A DNA stretch of 64,000 nucleotides from JAXGPL01 sp040766985. Its GTDB lineage: Bacteria; Bacillota; Sulfobacillia; JAUYEG01. Each line of letters begins with the position of its first letter. The stretch's first letter is position 1. The position numbers and the translations under genes are program-made. The stretch is from the NCBI GenBank assembly GCA_040766985.1, contig JAXGPL010000004.1:77649-141648 (forward strand). The letters run 5' to 3'. This document shows positions 61,902 to 64,000 of the stretch, piece after piece. The notes below the pieces were generated by a model. The model searched no databases and was not told the DNA's origin. It saw only the letters and a list, made by a program, of their open reading frames with translations.

Positions 61902-64000
61902 ATGAGGCATTTCAAGAGGTTCGCGGTCGCCCTGCTCGTGGTGGCCATGATCCTCAGCTCCGCCGGGTTCGCCGGCGCCACCGCCCCTGATGTCGACGGT
62001 ACTCGGTACGAAGAATCCGTCGATTACCTGATGGGCCTTGGTGTCATCGCCGGTTACCCCGACGGAACCTACAAGCCCGAAGCAACGATCACCAGGGCCG
62101 AGGCTGCAAAAATCCTCGTCGTCATGAAGTACGGCGACACGACCCTGGCCGATCTGCTCAAGGGCGCATCTCCCTTTGTCGACGTGCCCGGTGACCACTG
62201 GGCAAGCGGCTTCATCGCACTGGCGAAGAACGCCAATATCGTCAACGGGTATCCCGATGGCACCTTTAAGCCCTCGAATCCCGTGACCTATGCCGAATTC
62301 GCCAAGATGCTGTGCGAAGCCGCCGGGCTAACCCCGGTCGCAGGCCTGGCCTGGCCCGCCAACTATGTTAGCGCGGCCCTCAACGCAGGCATTCTGACCG
62401 ACGTGCCCAACTTCGAGTCCAACGCTCCCGCGACCCGCGGTGACTGCGCCATCATGGCTGCCTTCACCGTCGCGGAAGTAGCGAACCCGACCACCGGCAA
62501 GACCCTCGCCCAGAGCGTCTTCGGCGAGACCGCGGTCGCTACGGTTGAGGTTACCCCGGCTACCGCCACCGCTGGTGAGGGCAAGGGTGTCACCTTCGCC
62601 GCCGTGGCCAAGGATGCCGACGGCAACATCATCACCGACGCGACCATCACCTGGAGCACGAGCGATCCGACCAAGTCCGCCATCACCAACGACGGCTACT
62701 TTGTGGCCGCCGCAGGTGGCAGCGGTGACTACACCGTTACCGCTACTGCTGACGGCGTGGCCGGGACCGCCTTGGTCGAGGTCTACGGCGATGCGGACGC
62801 CCTCGTCGTGACCGCCGACAAGACGACCGTGCCGGCCAACGGGGTCACCAAGATCACCGTTACCGTCAAGGTCGTCGACAAGAACGGCAACGTGGTTGCC
62901 GATGATGACGACACCGAGATCGAACTCGGCTATGCCGAGGACGGCGACAACGGCGCTGTCGAGCTTGACGACGTCGTCGAGACCGCCGAGAACGGCGTTG
63001 CCGAATTTGAGGTCGTCGTTACCGAGAATGCAGACGTAACTGACATCCTCGAGGCGACCGCGGATGACCTTGACGAAGGCACCGTTGAGATCTCGACCGT
63101 TGAGCAGGTAGCGACCGCTATCGAGCTCGAGGCCGACGCCGACGAGCTCATGGTCAACTCTCAGGACTGGACCGTCCTCACTGCTACGGTCGTCGACCAG
63201 GCCGGCAAGCAGATGGTATCGGGCCAGTACGACATTACCTTCGCGATCAGCGGCCCCGGCTTCCTCGATGAGGATGACGAGACCGACGACGTGACCCAGA
63301 CCACCATCGCCCAGGAGACGGACATCGTTGTCTGGTCCGAGCAGGGCGAGCCTGGCGCCATCACCGTCACCGCCTCGGCGGACGGGCTTGAAGGCGCAAG
63401 CCTGACTCTCAACTCCTACCTCGCCGGCGATCCCCGTGGCCTCGCGGTCACCGTGGAAGAAGGCGCTGGTGAAGCCGGTGGCGAGGACAACGACGGCACT
63501 GAAGATGACCTCGAAGTCATCGTCACCCTGGTTGACAAGAACGGCCATCCGACCATCCCCGAAGACGGCGACACCTACGAAGTCGAATTCGAGTGGGATG
63601 ACGACGACGCGACCTTCGCGTGGCAGGCAGATACCGACTGGACCTTCAATGCCGGCGAGACCCGCCTCACCTTCACAGGCTATGGCGAGACGGCCGGCAC
63701 GTGGGCCATTACCGTCAACGAGGTCGATGGCAACCTGACCGGCACCGCTTTTGAGGTCAGCGTTGTTCCTGGCCCGGCTGTGGAAGTTCTGCTGACGCCC
63801 GACCTTGAAGATGGCGACCTGCTGGTTCACATCTCCAAGCCCACGGTCACGTTCACTGCCAAAGTGATCGACGCTTACGAAAACGCGGTGCCGAAGGCCG
63901 GCATCGACCTCAAGTTCTCGGCAGACGGGCTCTCGGCTGACATTCACGACTACTCGTTTGACGATGCAACAGTCGAGACCGATGCGACCGGCCAGGCAAC
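61902..64000 (+). CDS. SLH-domain S-layer protein with Big/invasin-like repeats (runs off the window)
   Basis: Starts ATG 61902 with AAGGAGG ~11 bases upstream and is open to the right edge (~699 residues visible). Signal peptide RHFKRFAVALLVVAMILSSA ending near FAGA. SLH repeats: first ~32-75 (YEESVDYLMGLGVIAGYPDG), second ~95-140 (DHWASGFIALAKNANIVNGY), third weaker ~145-185 (YVSAALNAGILTDVPNFESN). From ~200 come beta-sandwich Ig-like/invasin-type modules beginning ATVEVTPATATAGEGKGVTF, later ATAIELEADADELMV and PRGLAVTVEEG, with acidic linkers rich in Asp/Glu. SLH domains bind secondary wall polymers, so this is a cell-surface, probably abundant S-layer protein. Strong promoter and long leader agree. 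The C-terminus is outside the window. Confidence 0.93.
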   Translation, partial: MRHFKRFAVALLVVAMILSSAGFAGATAPDVDGTRYEESVDYLMGLGVIAGYPDGTYKPEATITRAEAAKILVVMKYGDTTLADLLKGASPFVDVPGDHWASGFIALAKNANIVNGYPDGTFKPSNPVTYAEFAKMLCEAAGLTPVAGLAWPANYVSAALNAGILTDVPNFESNAPATRGDCAIMAAFTVAEVANPTTGKTLAQSVFGETAVATVEVTPATATAGEGKGVTFAAVAKDADGNIITDATITWSTSDPTKSAITNDGYFVAAAGGSGDYTVTATADGVAGTALVEVYGDADALVVTADKTTVPANGVTKITVTVKVVDKNGNVVADDDDTEIELGYAEDGDNGAVELDDVVETAENGVAEFEVVVTENADVTDILEATADDLDEGTVEISTVEQVATAIELEADADELMVNSQDWTVLTATVVDQAGKQMVSGQYDITFAISGPGFLDEDDETDDVTQTTIAQETDIVVWSEQGEPGAITVTASADGLEGASLTLNSYLAGDPRGLAVTVEEGAGEAGGEDNDGTEDDLEVIVTLVDKNGHPTIPEDGDTYEVEFEWDDDDATFAWQADTDWTFNAGETRLTFTGYGETAGTWAITVNEVDGNLTGTAFEVSVVPGPAVEVLLTPDLEDGDLLVHISKPTVTFTAKVIDAYENAVPKAGIDLKFSADGLSADIHDYSFDDATVETDATGQA

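Noticed and set aside
62328..63947. 539-codon open frame on the minus strand opposite the SLH gene
   Set aside because: It is the shadow of the S-layer coding frame; the plus frame has signal peptide, SLH motifs, RBS and promoter.

Overview
The window comes from a G+C-rich, probably anaerobic, Gram-positive-type bacterium, most likely a high-G+C clostridial lineage of the Bacillota. The evidence is two SAM-I (S-box) riboswitches, an Asp T-box leader, an SLH-domain S-layer gene, an LPxTG-type surface protein, strong Shine-Dalgarno sites with many GTG/TTG starts, a V/A-type ATPase operon in the Enterococcus ntp order, a glycyl radical enzyme and a lysine-fermentation gene set. HspR-type heat-shock control and a manganese catalase fit a lineage outside the classical Bacilli. 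The species cannot be named from sequence alone.

Layout: 1-7.7 kb holds a glycyl radical enzyme C-terminus, a possible PD-(D/E)XK protein, a small orphan gene, an amidohydrolase, a double-GNAT protein, a CDGSH iron-sulfur protein and a HerA-like ATPase. 7.7-17.8 kb (minus strand) is a sulfur-amino-acid region. One SAM-I riboswitch precedes a tightly overlapped run: DUF39 sulfurtransferase, ferredoxin, UPF0280, metF, aspartokinase-like, alanine racemase (frameshifted) and phzF. A second SAM-I riboswitch precedes a separate MetH-activation gene and metH. Together these could carry aspartate semialdehyde to homocysteine and methionine without O-acylhomoserine. 17.8-24 kb has tandem repeats, an M23/LysM/G5 peptidase, a PD-(D/E)XK-like nuclease gene flanked by degenerate repeats, a membrane gluzincin and murA.

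24.4-33.1 kb is the ntpF-I-K-E-C-G-A-B-D V/A-ATPase operon, with many apparent +/-1 frameshifts in I, K, E, C and B and one near the end of A. 33.2-42.4 kb has an HtrA protease, an EamA transporter, PBP1A, Mn catalase, T-box-controlled archaeal-type AspRS and a GT2 glycosyltransferase with a large insertion. 42.5-49 kb (minus) is hspR-dnaK-grpE-dnaJ-clpB, also with frameshifts in the middle. 49.2-56.1 kb has an AlkD-like protein followed by lysine catabolism genes kdd-kamA-kamB-kamD-kamE. 56.2-64 kb has an MBL hydrolase, a membrane protein, a carboxyltransferase (OadA/PycB/5S type), an LPKTG protein, a frameshifted pyroglutamyl peptidase and the start of an SLH S-layer gene running off the right edge.

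The frameshifts keep protein motifs intact on both sides, and several fall at homopolymers. Local consensus errors are therefore at least as likely as real decay. No tRNA, rRNA, CRISPR array or insertion sequence was recognised.
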